DNA of 11,089 nucleotides from Entrophospora sp. SA101 (lineage: Eukaryota > Glomeromycota > Glomeromycetes > Entrophosporales > Entrophosporaceae): contig CAUDNR010004125.1 in assembly GCA_958430865.1 (NCBI GenBank), positions 56,015 through 67,103 on the forward strand, in the 5' to 3' direction. Positions 8,055 to 11,089 of this stretch are shown piece by piece. Under the pieces are notes generated by a model. The model was given only the letters and a program-made list of their open reading frames with translations, ran no database searches and had not been told where the DNA came from. Positions within the stretch are counted from its first letter, which is position 1. The number at the start of each line of letters is the position of its first letter. Position numbers and translations under genes: made by a program.

Positions 8055-8092
8055 AATAAATAGGGCGATTAATTATCATTTTAAAAAATAAA
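8055..8092 (+). terminator. Poly(A) signals after the subtilase gene
   Basis: AATAAA occurs at 8055-8060, 9 nt after the stop codon, and again at 8087-8092, followed by T-rich sequence. Both are plausible cleavage and polyadenylation signals. In such A/T-rich DNA the hexamer is common by chance, so position is the main support. The rest of 8093-8319 is A/T-rich spacer with a short ATT run near 8250-8265. Confidence 0.4.
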
Positions 8093-8319
8093 CAAATTCT
8101 TTATTTTATTTGTTTTGGTTAAATAATTTAATTAAATTTTATTTTGGAAATTAATCGTTTTTTTTATTGTTTATTTGTTTGCTACTATTTACTAAAACAA
8201 ATAATTGAATACTAAATATTTGTGTACGTATATTAATATTTAAAAAATTACTATTATTATTATTATGCTTTGATATAATTCCTAATTATCCATATACATT
8301 AATTAAATTTTTATTTTGC

Positions 8320-8397
8320 CAGATAATTCCTTCGTCTCAAAACTTGCTTATCTACTCACGTCATTCGTTCTTTCTATAATGTAAAATAATGATAAGT
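8320..8397 (+). promoter_or_regulatory. Relic promoter module of the downstream subtilase pseudogene
   Basis: CCTTCGTCTCAAAACTTGCT (8329-8348) followed by TCTACTCACGTCATTC aligns with TTCTTCGCCTCAGTAATTGG and TCCACTTCATTC upstream of the intact gene. A TATAAT (8375-8380) sits about where the TATA box would be. It lies just upstream of the relic ATG at 8398, so the duplication that made the pseudogene included its promoter. Confidence 0.5.
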
Positions 8398-9228
8398 ATG
8401 ATTTAATTTCTTCTGAATTTTTTCAATTTTTACCATATTATCTTTCTGCGATTTTAGTTAATGTAAAACAAGAAAAATAATTAAAGAACTGTTGCTAATG
8501 TTTCGGGAAGCTCAACAACTATTGAATACTATCATTTAAATATTTGAAAGAATGCCGAGGTATAGATCGGTTCTAAATCAGTTTTATATGATATAGTAAC
8601 CTAAAAATTTTCCTTTGAAAAATATAGCATTGCAGTTTTATGTTGTCACTCTTAGTTTTTGGTTATTTAATGTACAACTTGCTAAAAAACAAGACAAAAC
8701 ATTACCTAATATTTAAATAGTTGAAAAGGTATTATAGGAAGTTCTTTTACATAAAAAATAAAGCTGTTCAAGATGCGCCACTTAATTTGGATCATATAAA
8801 TTTACCTTTAAATTAAATTTCAAACGATTGTGCATATATTTATTTCCTTTATTCTTATGCCTAAACAAAATTATACCGCTTGGTAGAGGTGTAGATGTCT
8901 AATAGAATTGCGATATTGACCGCTTTATAAATACTTGTGTTGACATTTTGTTCCTGGTAGAGAGGTGTCATAGTTATTAATGGTGCAGGCTTTGGTATAG
9001 TGTTTTCATCTCCAAATATTGCTATTGCTTTACAAGTCCTGAAAAATGACCCAAAGAATAATAATAATAGCTTAGTCAACATAGTGAAATTTTTCTATTT
9101 TACTCTCACTTTCCAAAAAATAAAAACTTGCAACTTGTAATTGAAATTGTTAGCAATAGCAATAGAGATAGCAGTAAAAATAAAGATAGAAAATGGAAAT
9201 AGAAACGGATATTAAGAATAGTGATATT
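8398..9228 (+). pseudogene. Subtilase (S8) pseudogene 2
   Basis: Collinear with the intact protease gene. ATG at 8398 is followed by ATT and then TAA. The signal-peptide region is similar in DNA (TTCTTCTGAATTT, GCGATTTTAGT at 8450-8460). The propeptide is traceable as AACAACTATTGAATAC, then CATTTAAATATTTGAAAG, then TATAGATC. AGCATTGCAGTTTTATG (8626-8642), TTTTTGGTTAT and ATTACCTAATATT (8701-8713) match the FGYIGF and LPNIKLVEKV regions. About 500 bp holding the catalytic Asp, His and oxyanion Asn are missing near 8820-8900. It resumes at the CVDI region (8936) and the serine region reads GIVFSSPNIA (8994-9023) with Val in place of catalytic Ser, then ALQVLKNDPKNNNNS. Many stops. The tail (9127-9202) is Asn/Ser/Lys-rich and similar to 2321-2416. 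Confidence 0.8.
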
Positions 9229-9358
9229 AATATTAATATTAAGATTGAATGTTGCACCGGATTCATTTTGTTGTTTTCTTACGATTGATAATAATAATAT
9301 TAATAAAATTTTTGAATCAAATTAAAATCCGTTTAACCTTGACGTTACGAAGCTCCAA
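9229..9358. other. Short A/T-rich spacer
   Basis: Contains TATTAATATTAATATT palindromic A/T words (9225-9241) and an AAT run near 9290. No gene seen. Confidence 0.4.
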
Positions 9359-9510
9359 AGGGTAGTAGCGGTAGTGGTGGTAGTGATAGTAATGGTGGTA
9401 GTGGTGATGGTAATGATGGTAGTAGTGGCAATAATCGTAATGCCATGGGTAATAAAAAAAATAAAATTATTATTATCATCATCATCATTATAACTTGCCC
9501 AATATAATAT
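9359..9510 (+). repeat. Cryptic GGT/AGT/AAT triplet repeat, potentially coding Gly/Ser/Asn/Asp
   Basis: A run of triplets (GGT, AGT, GAT, AAT, GGC) keeps one frame from TAC GAA GCT at 9346 for about 54 codons, reading GSSGSGGSDSNGGSGDGN and then Lys/Asn and an ATT/ATC run. There is no ATG before the repeat and a stop (TGA 9340-9342) lies just upstream. It may be a relic of a low-complexity linker or C-terminal exon, or simple slippage DNA. The G-richness contrasts sharply with the flanks. Confidence 0.5.
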
Positions 9511-9615
9511 ATTTTGTTAATATTTAACTTATTCCAAATGATCTGATAATTAAAAAAAAAATCATTAAATTGAATAATAATATACCAAATGCAAATAATT
9601 TCTATTTTCTAAAAA

Positions 9616-9930
9616 TAAATAATTAATAATAAAAAAAATATGATCGCGTAACGAATTGTACACTGTCAGATAGTCAGATCGTTCAACCTTTGGAAAAAGA
9701 AATAAATATATTAATAAATAATTAATAATAAAAAAAATATGATCGCGTAACGAATTGTACACTGTCAGATCGTCAGATCGTTCAACCTTTGCAACCTTTG
9801 GAAAAAGAAATAAATATATTAATAAATAATTAATAATAAAAAACTATGATCGTGTAACGGATTGTACACTGTCAGATCGTCAGATCGTTCAACCTTTGCA
9901 ACCTTTGGAAAAAGAAACAAATATATTAAT
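9616..9930. repeat. Three-unit tandem satellite, about 99-108 bp per unit
   Basis: Units begin at 9616, 9715 and 9823 with TAAATAATTAATAAT. Each contains ATGATCGCGTAACGAATTGT (third unit GATCGTGTAACGGATTGT), ACACTGTCAGAT, a second GTCAGATC, GTTCAACCTTTG and GGAAAAAGAAA. Units 2 and 3 have an extra CAACCTTTG, a 9-bp internal duplication that explains the longer period. Units are nearly identical, so the array is young compared with the minisatellite at 4381-4740. Open frames through it arise from the repeat and are not supported as genes. Confidence 0.9.
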
Positions 9931-10630
9931 ATAATCACACATACCTTTTAATAATAGCAGTAACATCGGTGCTTGTTATCTTGAAATAATTGTCATCTTC
10001 TGGTCAATTGATATGACTTTAACTCAAAATTTTACATATGTTATTTATTTACATTAATATATAAATGTATAAATAAAACCATTAATAATCATTAATAAAT
10101 TTTTTTTTCTTTTAACCTATATATATTACATATTAATAACATCTCCATCAGATCCTTGTAATGCATTAATAAATAAATACTTTTTAATTTAATCATTACA
10201 CTTCTAAATATATATAAAAAATAGATGAAATAAAAATTAATGAAGCTAACCTTTAAAAATATTAAAAAAACCAAATTAATTCCATTTTATTAATAGCCAT
10301 TCTTGAAAAGAGTCTGTTATGCGAATTTGTTTTTGTTTGAAAATATTAAATAAATATCAATAAATTTTGTTCGATACAATCTTCTATTTCATCCAGCAAT
10401 GTATATTAATATATTAATATTATTAGGTAAAATGTTTATTATTATTATGAAAATAATCTTTAAAAAGCAAATTTGAAGTTAACACTTTTCTATGTAATTT
10501 AAAAAAATAGACATTTAAAGGTTGGAAATTAGAACTTAACTATTACATTTATTATTATTAAGCCCAGAGATTGAAATTGTGCATGTTATCTAGTGTTCCA
10601 TGTCGCAATCCAAAAAAGGAAACAAAATGG
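9931..10630. other. A/T-rich non-coding stretch
   Basis: Nothing identifiable apart from A/T palindromes such as ATATTAATATATTAATAT (10402-10419) and short ATT runs. Open frames here are Phe/Ile/Tyr/Lys-rich products of base composition. Confidence 0.45.
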
Positions 10631-10696
10631 TCGTAAAGGTGGTTGCAACCAGTGGTTGCAATCATTTTTATATGACGCAAAGGTGGTAGCAACCAT
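10631..10696. repeat. Iterated GGTTGCAACC near-palindromes
   Basis: A perfect 10-bp palindrome GGTTGCAACC (10641-10650) is followed by GGTTGCAAT (10654-10662) and GGTAGCAACC (10685-10694). The first and last lie in a longer direct repeat of about 20 bp with three mismatches (CGTAAAGGTGGTTGCAACCA versus CGCAAAGGTGGTAGCAACCA). It may be a protein-binding cluster or part of a transposon end. Confidence 0.55.
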
Positions 10697-10964
10697 CATC
10701 AAAAGTTGCAGCCGGTATCCTTAATGTTATCCAATTTCTTAATTTATTATAGAACTTATAAAACTGATAGTCCAACTTCATGTTAAGATTATCGCTTAGT
10801 GGCATTTGTTTACCCTGGCAAAAAATACATCAAAATAAAGGTTTTTCATGTTATTTTTTATGATTCACGTAACAATTTGATTAAATCGGGCAAGTTTGTG
10901 TATGAAAGCATGATTTTTTTCTTTGTTTTTTATAAAATTCCGTGTTGATCAAAAAAAATTTATT
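10697..10964. other. A/T-rich non-coding stretch
   Basis: No gene or clear repeat seen; low-complexity T and A runs alternate with ordinary sequence. Confidence 0.4.
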
Positions 10965-11040
10965 AGTGAGTGACACTTGACCCCCTGTAGATCCGCAATG
11001 TCCTGCGACAGCATATAGTTGGCTTGGTCTAAAGACCTCC
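10965..11040. other. GC-richer block with hairpin, probable transposable-element end
   Basis: A sharp composition change starts at TTAGTGAGTGACACTTGACC. It contains a hairpin GGTCT (11026-11030), AA, AGACC (11033-11037). No frame gives a recognisable protein. As with the block at 1265-1430, the contrast suggests a mobile-element terminus, here possibly continuing beyond the window. Identity is not established. Confidence 0.35.
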
Positions 11041-11089
11041 TAAATTTTGGGCAAATTTTAAAAGTATAGAAGTCATTTTCTGTCCTACC

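Noticed and set aside
8861..9082. 73-codon minus-strand open frame
   Set aside because: Antisense to the subtilase relic whose plus-strand similarity to the intact gene is clear; no domain seen.
9565..9762. Minus-strand open frame with a repeated VYNSLRDHIFFIINYL peptide
   Set aside because: The peptide repeat is a product of the tandem satellite, whose first period (99 bp) happens to be divisible by three.
4381..9930. CRISPR-like spaced repeats
   Set aside because: The two arrays are direct tandem repeats without unique spacers, in a eukaryotic context with no cas genes.
10092..10274. 60-codon minus-strand open frame
   Set aside because: Phe/Ile/Tyr/Lys-rich composition typical of chance frames in A/T DNA.
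11020..11050. Possible Helitron 3' end (hairpin followed by CTAA)
   Set aside because: The stem is only 5 bp, and no Helitron protein or 5' TC end can be seen.

Overview
The window looks like eukaryotic, intron-poor, very A+T-rich (about three quarters A+T by eye), repeat-laden nuclear DNA. The coding relics (an F-box protein of the 'LPPSNLLSL ... QQIW' style, a proteinase-K-like subtilase, a transposon protein with an 'HTKF ... FG' motif) are most like what I know from arbuscular mycorrhizal fungi (Glomeromycotina such as Rhizophagus or its relatives). That assignment is inference from style, not a database result.

Layout: (1) 1-567, minus strand, a frameshifted F-box gene relic running off the left edge. 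(2) 570-2000, A/T-rich non-coding DNA with a compact GC-rich island at 1265-1430 and a degenerate short repeat. (3) 2000-2416, plus strand, a decayed fragment of a subtilase. (4) 3280-4234, a degraded DNA transposon with imperfect terminal inverted repeats and the tail end of an 'HTKF' transposon protein. (5) 4381-4740, a minisatellite of about 77 bp units. (6) 4929-5990, minus strand, a multi-frame relic of an unrecognised protein-coding gene, broken by a 221-bp hAT-type non-autonomous element (5110-5330) with a perfect 8-bp target duplication. (7) 6220-6716, a duplicated pyrimidine-rich promoter module. (8) 6717-8045, the only convincing intact gene: a secreted S8 subtilase of 442 aa. (9) 8320-9228, a second decayed subtilase copy that still carries its own promoter-like module. 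(10) 9359-9510, a Gly/Ser/Asn-type triplet repeat. (11) 9616-9930, a three-unit satellite. (12) 9931-11089, mostly featureless A/T DNA with an iterated GGTTGCAACC motif and a GC-rich hairpin-bearing block at the right edge.

The unifying theme is a local subtilase cluster under birth-and-death evolution. One intact protease is flanked, in the same orientation, by two dead copies that resemble each other more than they resemble the intact gene and share a catalytic Ser-to-Val change. No multi-gene pathway or operon-like system is visible. The most unusual points are the shared lesion, the triplicated promoter module, and the hAT insertion whose removal restores one continuous reading frame.
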